64,000 nt of DNA from Laspinema palackyanum D2a (GTDB taxonomy: Bacteria; Cyanobacteriota; Cyanobacteriia; Cyanobacteriales; Laspinemataceae), in contig JAMXFF010000026.1 in assembly GCA_025370845.1 (NCBI GenBank), positions 1 through 64,000 on the forward strand. The letters run 5' to 3'. The notes under the pieces are model-generated. The model ran no database searches and was not told the origin of the DNA. It saw nothing but the letters and a program-made list of their open reading frames with translations. Within the stretch, counting starts at the first letter, position 1. Every line of letters starts with the position of its first letter. This document shows positions 8,598-17,948 of the stretch, piece by piece. A program made the position numbers and the translations under genes.

Positions 8598-8912
8598 ATG
8601 TCTATTTATGTAGGCAACCTTTCTTACGACGTAACTCAAGAAGATTTAAGTGCTGTTTTTGCCGAATATGGTTCGGTTCAGCGAGTTCATCTTCCCACAG
8701 ACCGCGAAACAGGCCGTCCTCGCGGCTTTGCCTTTGTGGAAATGAAGAGTGAGACTGAAGAAGCTGCGGCAATTGAAGCACTGGATGGTGCAGAATGGAT
8801 GGGTCGCGATATGAAGGTCAACAAAGCCAAACCCCGGGAAACCCGGAGTTCCTTCGGTGGCGGAGGCGGCGGTGGTCGTCGCAACAGCAACTTTTCTTCT
8901 AACCGTTACTAA
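8598..8912 (+). CDS. RRM-type RNA-binding protein with glycine-rich tail
   Basis: The 104-residue cytoplasmic protein consists of a single RNA-recognition motif (residues 2-80) with both signatures, RNP2 as IYVGNL at 3-8 and RNP1 as RGFAFVEM near 43-50. A short Gly/Arg tail ([10 protein letters not shown]) and a basic Ser/Asn end follow. These cyanobacterial proteins resemble plant glycine-rich RNA-binding proteins. Several are cold-induced or deliver mRNAs to thylakoids, and the tailed type is the cold-linked one. Translation starts at an ATG 9 nt after GGAG. The gene is monocistronic, with a 16-bp hairpin about 50 bp after the stop. Confidence 0.92.
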   Translation: MSIYVGNLSYDVTQEDLSAVFAEYGSVQRVHLPTDRETGRPRGFAFVEMKSETEEAAAIEALDGAEWMGRDMKVNKAKPRETRSSFGGGGGGGRRNSNFSSNRY

Positions 8913-8961
8913 TCCAGGCGATCGCATCACACAGCAATTCAACCCTTTGAATTTTATCTGA

Positions 8962-8997
8962 AAACGCTGAGGCACTTGATGAAGTGCCTCAGCGTTT
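8962..8997 (+). terminator. 16-bp perfect hairpin, probable terminator
   Basis: AAACGCTGAGGCACTT is followed by GATG and its exact complement. The T-tract afterwards is short, so it may terminate weakly or protect the 3' end of the rbp transcript. Confidence 0.7.
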
Positions 8998-9324
8998 CCT
9001 GTGCTTGTGAGATGTATAGCGATTCTTTCTTGGAGGAATTGGAGCCTCTTGCTCCCTAGGGGAATTATAAAATATAAATTCTCCAACCGTTTGTAGTGAC
9101 TCCTTCAGGAGTCCTCTTTAAAGAAACCCCTGAAGGGGTTACTACGAAAATTTGGAGGGGGGACGTTGAACATTTTAGCGGTTTTATTTTTTGGAGTTCC
9201 CTAGCTGTAATTTTGATTTTCTTTTTCAGATCATTTTAAAAAATGGTCGCGGCTGATTTCTTGGGACAAACCCAGTCCTTTGTCGGTAAAAATCAGAAAT
9301 CAGCCCGGAAAAAAGCGGGATGAA
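8998..9324. other. Gene-free stretch with repeats
   Basis: It holds a TATAGCGATTC...GCTCCC segment (9015-9058) resembling the left half of the element at 18820-18950, then hairpin repeat copy C. A GATTTCTT / AAGAAATC-like inverted pair lies near 9250-9305. No gene is visible. Confidence 0.4.
9085..9152. repeat. Hairpin repeat of the GTAGTGAC family, copy C
   Basis: Two inner palindromes, ACTCCTTCAGGAGT and AACCCCTGAAGGGGTT, are bracketed by GTAGTG and ACTAC arms. It is closest in sequence to copy D at 13854-13923. Confidence 0.85.
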
Positions 9325-9729
9325 TTAGGGTTTTTCAGCAGCGATCGCCAGTTTTGCCCCTTCAATGCGACGCACCCGATCCATGACTTCCACCACCTGT
9401 CCATGTTCAACGGCTTTATCCGCTTTTAACACCACCACCGAAACAGGTTCTGCCTTCATGCGATCGCGCACCGCTTGCTCTAAATCCTCCAGAGTGACTG
9501 CCTGTTCATCCAGCATCAGCACTCCCTCAGCATCAATAGAAACCGTTAATTTCACCGTCTCCGTTTGCGCTGCCGCCGTAGAAGCTTGAGGCAAATTCAC
9601 CGGCAATCCTTCGGATTTCGATAAAAACATCGAAGAAATGATAAAAAACGCCAAAATACTAAAAATGACGTCAATCATCGGGACAATATTAATCTGAGCT
9701 TGAGTTTCCGGTTCATCGGGTAGACGCAT
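9325..9729 (-). CDS. exbD: ExbD/TolR-type biopolymer transport protein
   Basis: With the ATG at 9729 the protein has 134 residues. It has a short cytoplasmic N-terminus, one membrane helix (about 17-37, INIVPMIDVIFSILAFFIIS) with the conserved proton-carrying Asp of the NIVPMIDV motif, and a periplasmic domain. ExbD works with ExbB as a proton-driven motor that energises TonB-dependent outer-membrane uptake. The chosen start has GAGGAG 9 nt upstream and overlaps the end of exbB by 17 bp, which points to translational coupling. An upstream ATG at 9756 is possible. No tonB gene is in the window. Confidence 0.9.
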   Translation of the reverse strand: MRLPDEPETQAQINIVPMIDVIFSILAFFIISSMFLSKSEGLPVNLPQASTAAAQTETVKLTVSIDAEGVLMLDEQAVTLEDLEQAVRDRMKAEPVSVVVLKADKAVEHGQVVEVMDRVRRIEGAKLAIAAEKP

Positions 9730-10363
9730 ACTTTTGTTCTCCTCGGTCTCTTTCATAACGATGACGATAGAGTAACTCAAGTTGACCCCCAACTTCTTGA
9801 ATTAACGCAATCTGTCGCACATAAAAACTGCGAAACGTATTGGCAAACAGCAGGGTAAAAATTGCTACCACTAATCCCATCACCGTAGAAACGAGGGCCT
9901 CGCTAATCCCACCCGTTACCCCGGTGGTATCGCTACCTCCCACATCCCCGAGTCTCAGGGAGCCAAACGATTGCATCAAGCCTAAAATCGTTCCTAATAA
10001 CCCCAATAAAGGGGCGACATTAATAATCGTCTCAAACACTGTATTGAAGCGCTTGAGCAGAGGAAATTCCGCCTGGGCCGCACTTTCGAGTGCCAATCGA
10101 AACTCTTCCGGATTGGGGTCATCTAACGCCAGTGCCTCTAAAAAAATTCGGGCGACTGGTAAATCTGCATTCAGTTGCAGCTTTTTCATCGCCAGATCGG
10201 GGTCTTGGCGGTAGAGTTGCAAGACTTCTCGGACCATTCTCCCCTGGCGGCGATTCACCCGAAACCAGAAGAATAGACGCTCTGCAATCAGCGCTAATGC
10301 CAGAATTGAAGCAATCAGGAGCGGTACCGAGACTATCCCGCCCGCAGCCATTAAATTACCCAT
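9713..10363 (-). CDS. exbB: ExbB/TolQ/MotA-type proton channel protein
   Basis: The 216-residue inner-membrane protein has three helices: residues about 7-27, a pair in the NVAPLLGLLGTILGLMQSF region, and SEALVSTVMGLVVAIFTLLF. This is the MotA/TolQ/ExbB signature. It forms the proton-conducting pentamer around ExbD. I prefer the ATG at 10363, which has AGGAA 10 nt upstream; a GTG at 10387 would add eight residues. It is the first gene of the exbB-exbD pair. In cyanobacteria this pair often supports iron uptake. The window also carries an iron-type porin at 50 kb, but it is too far away to link them. Confidence 0.9.
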   Translation of the reverse strand: MGNLMAAGGIVSVPLLIASILALALIAERLFFWFRVNRRQGRMVREVLQLYRQDPDLAMKKLQLNADLPVARIFLEALALDDPNPEEFRLALESAAQAEFPLLKRFNTVFETIINVAPLLGLLGTILGLMQSFGSLRLGDVGGSDTTGVTGGISEALVSTVMGLVVAIFTLLFANTFRSFYVRQIALIQEVGGQLELLYRHRYERDRGEQKYASTR

Positions 10364-10735
10364 GTCGTTTACGTTCCTAGAACCCACAACAGAGACCCTG
10401 GCGGGTCCTGATGCTGTTATTTGATAAAGATTCTCAAAAAGCCTATATCAAATTTAGAGAGTTTGTCAAGAGGGTTTGTAAAATTGAGGAGAAAGAAACC
10501 GAAGAGGGTTGATATCAAGTCAGGGAGAGGAGTTTGAAGCGATCGCCAGGTCGTCCCAGCTTGTTTCCCCGGTTTAAAATTATTGCAACTTAGCCCCAGT
10601 TATTGCAACTGCCCCTGAGAAGCGCTTCCCTGGAACCCTGCTCAAACCCCTCAGTCTGTGCCAGAATAAAACAGGCGATCGCCTCATGGGGCATCCCTGC
10701 TCCTGGACTATCGACAAGATAGGGAGATTCACGCT
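10364..10735. other. Intergenic region between exbB and the paralogue pair
   Basis: It is a divergent promoter region of 372 bp. It contains HIP1 sites and no convincing frame or hairpin. Confidence 0.35.
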
Positions 10736-11446
10736 GTGCGACCGGACCTCAAAGACTTGCCCATTCCCAAAACTGAACTCAAACGATTGAGTGGTTTGGA
10801 TATTGAAGCGGTTAACCACTTTTCTATCCCCACTCTACTCAGTTTAGATCCCGGACCCGATTCACCGGGGTTAATTCGGTATTTACCCTTTCTGGTTGCC
10901 TTTGCAGTCGGGTTAACCTATCCCGTGGCGATCGCAATTTTAAATCTCACCTTTCCCTTCGAGTGGTTATTCCTAAGTACCCAACTGGTTTTAGGATTTT
11001 TTCTCACAAAACTGGTCCAGTTTTTCTGGGTGAAAAAGCACGTCGGCCAATCTCTCCCGGGATTGTTGCATGAAGTGGAACGATTTAATGATATCATCCG
11101 CGTCATTGATATCAACGATCGCCTCGAAGAAGTGGGAAATCCCGACGTTCATTTACGCGATCGTGAACAAGTGCTTGAAGCCCTTCAATTAACCAAAGAA
11201 GATTTAATTCGCGCCTTAAGAACCGAACGAATCCTCCGCAAACATCAAACCTTCATCGCCCGAAATCCCGAAATTTTTGCCAACAATTTGACGGCTTTAG
11301 CCGCCTTGCAAGTCACTGACAAAGCCAGCGAACATGGACGCCTGCTCAATGAAGCCTTGCAAATTGCCCTCAGTGCGAATCAGGAAATCGGCAAATTATC
11401 CCAGAGAACCCCATCCCCTTCTCCTCATAGTCCCGATTCCACCTAA
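10736..11446 (+). CDS. Two-helix membrane protein, tandem paralogue 1
   Basis: I do not recognise the family. The 236-residue protein starts at GTG with GGGAG 9 nt upstream. Residues 1-50 are soluble and contain the phrase DLKDLPIPKTELKRLSGL. Two membrane helices span about 51-70 and 77-97. The rest is a charged alpha-helical cytoplasmic domain ending in NPEIFANNLTALAALQV and GRLLNEALQIAL. The next gene has the same layout, and their C-terminal halves are about two-thirds identical by eye. This copy has a Ser/Pro tail that the second lacks. Products are likely inner- or thylakoid-membrane proteins, perhaps forming a hetero-oligomer. Confidence 0.75.
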   Translation: MRPDLKDLPIPKTELKRLSGLDIEAVNHFSIPTLLSLDPGPDSPGLIRYLPFLVAFAVGLTYPVAIAILNLTFPFEWLFLSTQLVLGFFLTKLVQFFWVKKHVGQSLPGLLHEVERFNDIIRVIDINDRLEEVGNPDVHLRDREQVLEALQLTKEDLIRALRTERILRKHQTFIARNPEIFANNLTALAALQVTDKASEHGRLLNEALQIALSANQEIGKLSQRTPSPSPHSPDST

Positions 11447-11578
11447 AACCATCTGACATCCGGTAGAGAAAATTAATCCCTAGGTTTGTTAAGATAGCGA
11501 CCAGTCCAAGGGTACTCTGAGCTAATCACCCTGACTGAGATGAGCAAGTGGCAATTCTATCCATAGGAGCATCAAACC

Positions 11579-12298
11579 GTGCGACGAGATTTACAAGGCT
11601 TAGAAATTAGCAGAGGAGAACTCAGACGCCTCAGTGGGGTGTCTGTAGACGAATTAATTCGACCTTCGACGATGGAAAATCCTAACAGAAGGTCAAATTT
11701 TTTATATAAAGAGACGTTACTCATTAGTTGTTTAACCATTATTTTATTTATCGCTCTTTTAGCCCTCGGCGATTGGATTGCCTGGGAAATTAGAGGAGTT
11801 CCCCTAGATTTAGCGTTTAATAATGCACCATCCTGGATTGTATTGGGAACCCTAGCGAGTACCACCTGCCTCAGTGCGATCGCCACCCGGTTTATGTGGC
11901 TGAAAAATAACACCCGGAAGGGGGATTCTCTTCTGGGGCTTCTGGATGATGTGGAAAATTATAATGATTTAATTAAGGCGATCGAACTCAATGACTCCCT
12001 GGAAGATGTGGGAAATCCAGGAGTTCGACTCTCCAACCGCGATGACATCATTGATGCGTTGAAACTCACCCGCCAAGATTTAATTCGCGCCTTAAGAACG
12101 GAACGAATTTTAAGAGAAAACCGCAATTTTATCGAACGCAATCCTGAATTGTTTGCCAATAACTTAAATGCGATCGAAGCCTTGCAAGTCAGCGACAAAG
12201 CCAGCGAACGAGGACGATTGCTCAATGAAGCTTTGCAGATTGCCTTAAACACCCAAGGAGAACTCAGAAAATTGCAAGATAGACGGCATCATTATTAA
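11579..12298 (+). CDS. Two-helix membrane protein, tandem paralogue 2
   Basis: The 239-residue protein begins at GTG with AGGAG 9 nt upstream and reads RRDLQGLEISRGELRRLSGV, parallel to the upstream paralogue. Two helices follow at about 39-62 and 82-101. The cytoplasmic domain shares LLG/LLD-DVENYNDLI, NDSLEDVGNPGVRL, LTRQDLIRALRTERILR and the GRLLNEALQIAL ending with it. The membrane parts have diverged far more than the helical domain. This suggests the soluble domain carries the conserved function and is the interaction surface. The 132-bp gap between the two genes is compatible with one transcript or with separate promoters. Confidence 0.75.
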   Translation: MRRDLQGLEISRGELRRLSGVSVDELIRPSTMENPNRRSNFLYKETLLISCLTIILFIALLALGDWIAWEIRGVPLDLAFNNAPSWIVLGTLASTTCLSAIATRFMWLKNNTRKGDSLLGLLDDVENYNDLIKAIELNDSLEDVGNPGVRLSNRDDIIDALKLTRQDLIRALRTERILRENRNFIERNPELFANNLNAIEALQVSDKASERGRLLNEALQIALNTQGELRKLQDRRHHY

Positions 12299-12481
12299 CA
12301 GTTTTTAAATACAGATCCAAGAGATTTGCCATCTCAAACCCGTGTGTTTGGGGTGTTTTTGGGCCGATCGCGTGGGAGGGTGTCGCCAACTTTCTCCCCA
12401 AATTGCATCCAGATGGGGTTGAATTGCGATCGCCCGTTCCCCCAAGATGAGAAAATGGCAACAATCGCGTCAAAACTAACC

Positions 12482-13828
12482 ATGAACACTCAACCAAAAA
12501 TTATCGTTCTCGATGACGATCCTACGGGTTCCCAAACCGTCCACAGTTGCCTGTTGCTGACTCAGTGGGATGTAGAAACCTTGCGCCTAGGGTTGCGCGA
12601 GGAAGTCCCCATCTTCTTCGTTCTCACTAATACGCGATCGCTGACCCCAGATCAAGCCGATGCCACCACTCGCGTTGTCTGCCAGAACCTCAAGCAAGCA
12701 CTCGCGGCAGAAAATATCTCAGACTTCCTGGTTGTCAGTCGTTCCGACTCCACCCTACGGGGACATTATCCCATCGAAACCGATGCGATCGCCGAAGAAC
12801 TCGGTCCCTTTGACGCACATTTCCTCGTCCCCGCCTTCTTTGAAGGGGGACGCATCACCAAAAATAGTACCCATTATCTAATCATTGATGGGGTAGAAAC
12901 TCCGGTTCATGAAACCGAATTTGCTAAAGATTCGGTATTCGGATATCAATATAGTTATCTTCCCGATTATGTGGCAGAAAAAACCAAGGGACGTATTCCT
13001 GCCACAGAAGTTGACTGCTTTTTACTCTCGGATTTGCGTTCATCTGAAACCCGCACAAATTCTTCTCTTCAAGAACGGTTAATGCAGTTATCAGGTAACC
13101 GTTGTTGTGCCGTGGATGCAGAAATTCAAGCGGATTTAGATTCTTTTGCTGCGGAGGCGATCGCCGCTGCCAGTCAAGGGAAACGCTTCCTCTTTCGGAG
13201 TGCCGCCAGTCTTCTGACTTCCCTGGCAAATCTCGGACCCCAACCCGTTCCCGCCACGGACATGGGTCAATTTGTGCGAGAAGCAAAACCCGGGGCTATT
13301 ATTGTCGGTTCTCACGTCAAAAAAACCACCCAACAATTAGAACGACTCCTGTTAGAAACTTCTGTCACAGGCATTGAAATTGATGTCTCTCATTTACTCG
13401 AAGACTCACCCACCCAACGGGAAAAATTATTACAAACCATTCTGAATCAAGTCCAGCAAGCGCACCAGGCGGGAAATACTCCCGTAGTTTATACCAGTCG
13501 CCAAGAACTCGCTTTCCCTGATGTTCAAACCCGCTTAGAATTTGGCGTAGCCGTTTCTGCCTTATTAATGGATGTTGTGCGCGGTTTGCCCAAAGATATC
13601 GGATTTTTAATTAGCAAGGGAGGGATTACCTCCAATGATGTTTTAAGTACCGGATTAGCCTTAACCAGCGCCCGTCTTCTCGGTCAAATTATTGCCGGAT
13701 GTTCGATGGTCCAAACTCCAGAAAATCATCCATTATTTCCAAATTTACCCGTGGTTTTATTTCCCGGTAATGTCGGCGATGCCGATGGATTAGTGACGGT
13801 TTACCAGCGACTTACTCATGCTGCTTAG
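12482..13828 (+). CDS. Four-carbon acid sugar kinase family protein (DUF1537)
   Basis: The 448-residue protein belongs to the DUF1537/OtnK kinase family, whose tested members phosphorylate threonate or erythronate. The N-terminal domain opens with IVLDDDPTGSQTVHSC, the family's substrate-side signature, and has VSRSDSTLRGHYP near 88-100. The C-terminal nucleotide-binding domain has the glycine-rich SKGGITSNDVLS motif and an FPGNVGD segment. I place the start at the ATG at 12482 because the family normally begins a few residues before the DDDPTGS motif; the in-frame ATG at 12455 is an alternative. No dehydrogenase or aldolase partner lies nearby, so the pathway is unclear. Confidence 0.82.
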   Translation: MNTQPKIIVLDDDPTGSQTVHSCLLLTQWDVETLRLGLREEVPIFFVLTNTRSLTPDQADATTRVVCQNLKQALAAENISDFLVVSRSDSTLRGHYPIETDAIAEELGPFDAHFLVPAFFEGGRITKNSTHYLIIDGVETPVHETEFAKDSVFGYQYSYLPDYVAEKTKGRIPATEVDCFLLSDLRSSETRTNSSLQERLMQLSGNRCCAVDAEIQADLDSFAAEAIAAASQGKRFLFRSAASLLTSLANLGPQPVPATDMGQFVREAKPGAIIVGSHVKKTTQQLERLLLETSVTGIEIDVSHLLEDSPTQREKLLQTILNQVQQAHQAGNTPVVYTSRQELAFPDVQTRLEFGVAVSALLMDVVRGLPKDIGFLISKGGITSNDVLSTGLALTSARLLGQIIAGCSMVQTPENHPLFPNLPVVLFPGNVGDADGLVTVYQRLTHAA

Positions 13829-13853
13829 GAAACTCCAAAAAATAAAACCTCCA

Positions 13854-13923
13854 AAACGTTCGTAGTGACTCCTTCAGGAGTCATCTGAAAAGTAACCCCT
13901 GAAGGGGTTACTACCAACGTTTG
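13854..13923. repeat. Hairpin repeat of the GTAGTGAC family, copy D
   Basis: The arms AAACGTTCGTAGTGAC and GTTACTACCAACGTTT enclose the two inner palindromes ACTCCTTCAGGAGT and AACCCCTGAAGGGGTT. It lies 26 bp after the DUF1537 stop and may serve as a 3' structure. Confidence 0.85.
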
Positions 13924-14051
13924 AATAATTTATTTGTTGCAATCCCTTTAGCGGTAAATAACGATTGGAGTTCTCAGATTAATGACTGCCGGGGAGTGAA
14001 ATTTCCGGCGGTTCATCCTATGTTTTTTGCATTGTCTACTCTTTCATTTCT

Positions 14052-15821
14052 ATGAATCGAATTCAGGTAATTTCTCCAACTCAATCAGGACAAAAAGCTG
14101 CATCTCTCTATCAAGAAGCTCAGAGGCATCTCCAGCAAGGGAATTCCCACCAGGCAATATCAATTTTTCAGGAAAGCATCAAACTCCAGCCGGATTTTGC
14201 CCTCAGCTACCAAGGATTAGGGCAAATTTGGCGATCGCAAGGCAAACTGTCCCCGTCTCTGCGATGTTATCTGAAAGCCCTAGAACTTCAACCGGCTTTA
14301 ATTTCAGCAGATTTTTTCCTGGATTTAGGCAGTGAATTTGCTGAATACAACCAGATAGATGAGGCAATAATATGTTATAATCAAGCTTTAAAAATTGACC
14401 AGAACCATACAAAATCTTACTTAAATCTGGGGGTGATGTGGCGAAAAAAGGGGGAGTTAAGCAAAGCGATCTCCTTATATCAAAAAGCCCTAGTATTGCA
14501 GCCCAACTTACATTCTGCCTATTTTAACTTAGGCAATGTTTTCCTAGAACAAAACCGTCTGGATGAGGCAATTGTTGCCTATCTTGAAACCTTACTGATC
14601 CAGCCAGATTTTGAAGTAGCTTATCAAAATTTAGGACAAGCCTTAATGCGAAAAAATCGCATAGAAGAGGGTTTAGCCTGTGGGATTCATCTTATCACAG
14701 ACTCCCTACTGACCGAGTTTATCCCCTCTGTCTGTGATGGGACTATCTCATCGAAATTTACCACTTACCGCTATAGTAAATTTATAGAAATTAATCTCAA
14801 AAGTTCAATCAAACTCTTGCCACCTAAAACCTATGATAGCAGCCTTCATTCCTCTTTTAATTGGCAGGTTTATCGCAATCCCGAAACCTTCGTCACCTGG
14901 ATTCCTTCCGGACGCGCTTGGGGGGATTCCTACTCCACGGCAGTGATCAACTCCGAGGGTCGTTTCCTAGATGAACTCTGTCAAGGCAGCGTCTCAACCC
15001 TAGCCATTTCCGAAAAATTACCCCCAGCCACTCCCATAGCAGGAACGACCGCCTTTTTATCCGTGCGAGGAGGCAACACTTACTATCATTGGATGGCGGA
15101 TTTATTGCCCAGGTTAAAGTTATTACAGTTGTCAGGGATTAAAATAGACGAAATTGATTTTTTTGTAGTAAATAGCTGCCATTTAACCTTTCAACGACAA
15201 ACCTTAAACCTGCTGGGAATTCCGACTCACAAAATCATCCAAAATTCTCAAAACCCCCATATCAAAGCCCCAAACTTAATCGTTCCCTCCTTACCCGGAG
15301 ACGTGGGATTAATGTCTCCCTGGACTTGCCAGTTTCTCCGAGAGGCATTTTTAGATAAAGCAGCAACCCAGGGACTACAGACCCCAGCACGAATCTATAT
15401 CAGTCGTCGCCATGCCAGTTATCGCCGCATCCTCAATGAAGAGGAAACGATCGCCCGATTATCCCCCTACGGTTTCGTTCCCATTGTCCTAGAATCCCTA
15501 TCATTTCTGGAACAAGTCGCCTTATTTGCCAATGCTAAAGCCATTATCGCCCCTCATGGGGCCGGATTAACCAATACAGTTTTTTGCAATTCCAAAACTC
15601 AACTGATAGAAATTTTCTCCCCAGATATGGTGTCAGTGAACTACTGGGTCGTTAGCAATATTATCGGCTTAGATTATGCTTATTTAATCGGAGAAAGCTT
15701 AGATGAGTATAAAACTCCCACATCAATCCCAAGACGGTATTACAATCATCCCCTCTACGAAGATATAGTGGTCAATCTCGATTCCTTGGTACATCTGATG
15801 CACTTTTCAGGAATGATTTAG
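14052..15821 (+). CDS. TPR protein with GT61-family (DUF563) glycosyltransferase domain
   Basis: The 589-residue protein has about five TPR units in residues 15-215, with typical signatures such as SYLNLGVMWRKKGELSKAI and SAYFNLGNVFLEQNRLDEAI. A GT61-type domain fills the rest. Its motifs are RGGNTYYHWMADLLPRL near 342, YISRRHASYRR near 455 and APHGAGLTN near 500. GT61 enzymes transfer sugars such as xylose or GlcNAc. In bacteria they are often tied to surface polysaccharide or protein glycosylation, with the TPR part binding a partner. There is no signal peptide. The gene stands alone. Confidence 0.85.
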   Translation: MNRIQVISPTQSGQKAASLYQEAQRHLQQGNSHQAISIFQESIKLQPDFALSYQGLGQIWRSQGKLSPSLRCYLKALELQPALISADFFLDLGSEFAEYNQIDEAIICYNQALKIDQNHTKSYLNLGVMWRKKGELSKAISLYQKALVLQPNLHSAYFNLGNVFLEQNRLDEAIVAYLETLLIQPDFEVAYQNLGQALMRKNRIEEGLACGIHLITDSLLTEFIPSVCDGTISSKFTTYRYSKFIEINLKSSIKLLPPKTYDSSLHSSFNWQVYRNPETFVTWIPSGRAWGDSYSTAVINSEGRFLDELCQGSVSTLAISEKLPPATPIAGTTAFLSVRGGNTYYHWMADLLPRLKLLQLSGIKIDEIDFFVVNSCHLTFQRQTLNLLGIPTHKIIQNSQNPHIKAPNLIVPSLPGDVGLMSPWTCQFLREAFLDKAATQGLQTPARIYISRRHASYRRILNEEETIARLSPYGFVPIVLESLSFLEQVALFANAKAIIAPHGAGLTNTVFCNSKTQLIEIFSPDMVSVNYWVVSNIIGLDYAYLIGESLDEYKTPTSIPRRYYNHPLYEDIVVNLDSLVHLMHFSGMI

Positions 15822-16002
15822 AACTGCAACCCTAAAGGCTGCCACAGGACCCATTGCTCAGGGTGACCCCAATCCGTGGCGATCGCCCCCAGGGAGAGCC
15901 ACCCCAGAATCCCAGACCGCTTAAGTCCCGTCAAATATGTTAAAATCCATGCGGATCAAAAGTACAATCCCATTCACGGGATGGCAATAGGCAATATTTG
16001 GC

Positions 16003-16944
16003 ATGAGTTCTGATACGTCACTCTCTCCTATCGAATCAACCGAATCAACCGTTCCCCAGGAGGATCTGGCTGCCAACGCGGACCAGTCCATCCGGTCTGA
16101 ACAGGTAGAGTCAAAAGAAACCCCTGCCGAGTCCACCGTTTCCGAACAGGTAGAACCCAACGAAACCGAACCCGAAGCGATTTCCGAGCTCAAGGCGATC
16201 GCCCCGAATGCACAAGTTCGGTTTAAAACCCAAGAGGACGGCACCCTGTTACTCCTATTGCCCAACGAAAGTAGCAGTAACGATGCCAATGCCACAACCC
16301 AGGTGACTTGGACCGAAATTTTGCAACAGATTCGGCAGCGCCTAAATGCAGGCGATCGCTTTTGGCAAGCAGACACCTCGGTGCAGTTAATCGCCCAGGA
16401 CCGCTTATTAGATGGTAGACAACTCCAGGCGATCGCCGAAGCACTAAGCGAATCCAAACTGAAACTAGAACGCATCGAAACCTCTCGCCGTCAAACCGCC
16501 GTAGCTGCCGTCACCGCCGGATACTCCGTGGAACAACGCACCACGGTTACTCCTTTTAATCCCAACCCCATCGCCACGGGAAAAGCCCTCGCCGAACCCC
16601 TCTATCTGGAAACCACCGTGCGATCGGGCGTTGACATTCGACATCCGGGTAACGTCGTCCTCGTCGGCGATGTCAACCCAGGCGGATCGATCATTGCTGA
16701 TGGAGATATTTTAGTTTGGGGACGGTTGCGCGGACTGGCTCAAGCCGGTGCCAATGGTAACGAGCAATGCATCGTCATGGCACTCCAAATGGAACCCACC
16801 CAAATTCGGATCGCCGACTGGGTAGCGCGAGCACCGGAACCCCTCCCTGACTTTTATCCCGAAGTCGCCTACGTCTCTCCCGAAGGCATCCGCATTGCCA
16901 AAGCCGCTGATTTTTCTAAAGCCCAGTTGGAACTAAAATCCTAA
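16003..16944 (+). CDS. minC: Septum site-determining protein MinC
   Basis: MinC blocks FtsZ ring formation away from mid-cell. The 313-residue protein has a long acidic, probably disordered start (1-70, rich in Glu, Ser, Thr and Pro) not found in short MinC proteins. The N-terminal FtsZ-acting domain spans about 70-155, and after a linker the C-terminal beta-helix lies at about 195-300. There the motifs RSGVDIRHPGNVVLVGDVN, GGSIIADGDILVWGRLRGLA and the DWVA end are clear; this domain binds MinD. It is the first gene of minC-minD-minE, with 173 bp before minD. Confidence 0.93.
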   Translation: MSSDTSLSPIESTESTVPQEDLAANADQSIRSEQVESKETPAESTVSEQVEPNETEPEAISELKAIAPNAQVRFKTQEDGTLLLLLPNESSSNDANATTQVTWTEILQQIRQRLNAGDRFWQADTSVQLIAQDRLLDGRQLQAIAEALSESKLKLERIETSRRQTAVAAVTAGYSVEQRTTVTPFNPNPIATGKALAEPLYLETTVRSGVDIRHPGNVVLVGDVNPGGSIIADGDILVWGRLRGLAQAGANGNEQCIVMALQMEPTQIRIADWVARAPEPLPDFYPEVAYVSPEGIRIAKAADFSKAQLELKS

Positions 16945-17117
16945 GCGATCGCATTCCACTCAACCAAGGGTTCCGCGATCGTGCTAAATTAAATCGGCTC
17001 GTTCGATCATGACAGCCTTCCAAAAGGTCCGTCGCTTTGCCTCTCTTCCTTAGATCCGGGAGAGTCAGACATACCAACCGATCCAATAGCAGTTAGTTGT
17101 AGAGTCGTCTTCATTAC

Positions 17118-17915
17118 ATGAGTCGCATTATAGTCGTCACATCGGGTAAAGGGGGAGTGGGCAAAACCACCACCACAGCCAATCTAGGTATGGCTCTAGC
17201 AAAACGGGGCCGCAACGTTGCTGTCGTGGATGCCGATTTCGGCCTACGAAATTTAGACTTGCTTCTGGGATTGGAAAACCGGATCGTCTACACTGCCGTC
17301 GAGGTGCTCGCCGGTCAATGTCGGTTAGAGCAGGCATTAGTCAAAGATAAGCGGCAGCCCAAACTCTCATTGTTACCGGCAGCCCAAAACCGCATGAAAG
17401 ATGTGGTTACCGCCGATCAGATGAAGCAAATTGTCGCTCAATTAGTCGGAAAGTATGACTACATTGTGATCGACTCTCCCGCTGGGATTGAGATGGGCTT
17501 TCAAAATGCGATCGCCGCCGCCACCGAAGCCATCATCGTCACCACCCCTGAAATCGCCGCCGTTCGCGATGCTGACCGCGTGGTAGGCTTGCTCGAAGCC
17601 AATGGAGTTAAGAAAATTAACCTCATTGTCAACCGCATCAAACCTGCAATGGTCGAAGCTAATGATATGATGTCCGTCGAAGACGTTCAGGAAATTCTCG
17701 CCGTTAGCCTCCTCGGGGTCATTCCCGACGATGAACGAGTGATTGTTTCCACCAATCGCGGTGAACCCTTAGTATTAGCGGATCAGCCCTCCGTCGCTGG
17801 AGTTGCCTTCGACAACATTGCTCGCCGCTTAGAAGGTGAAAAGGTTGATTTTCTCGATATGCGCGTTCCTCAAGAGAACTTTTTTAGCCGTCTGCGGAAA
17901 CGGATTTTCGGGTAA
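17118..17915 (+). CDS. minD: Septum site-determining ATPase MinD
   Basis: MinD is a membrane-cycling ATPase that recruits MinC and is released by MinE. The 265 residues include the deviant Walker A GKGGVGKTT at 10-18 with the signature Lys11, the VVDADFGLRNLD switch I region at 37-48, the DSPAGIE switch II motif near 120-126, and the C-terminal amphipathic membrane helix FFSRLRKRIFG. It lies between minC and minE in the usual order. Confidence 0.97.
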   Translation: MSRIIVVTSGKGGVGKTTTTANLGMALAKRGRNVAVVDADFGLRNLDLLLGLENRIVYTAVEVLAGQCRLEQALVKDKRQPKLSLLPAAQNRMKDVVTADQMKQIVAQLVGKYDYIVIDSPAGIEMGFQNAIAAATEAIIVTTPEIAAVRDADRVVGLLEANGVKKINLIVNRIKPAMVEANDMMSVEDVQEILAVSLLGVIPDDERVIVSTNRGEPLVLADQPSVAGVAFDNIARRLEGEKVDFLDMRVPQENFFSRLRKRIFG

Positions 17916-17948
17916 GATAATGTAAGGCTCTACCACACCCCAAGCACC

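Noticed and set aside
8243-8599. 118-codon minus-strand frame
   Set aside because: It runs antisense through the probable leader of the RRM gene, has no ribosome-binding site, and its composition is not protein-like.
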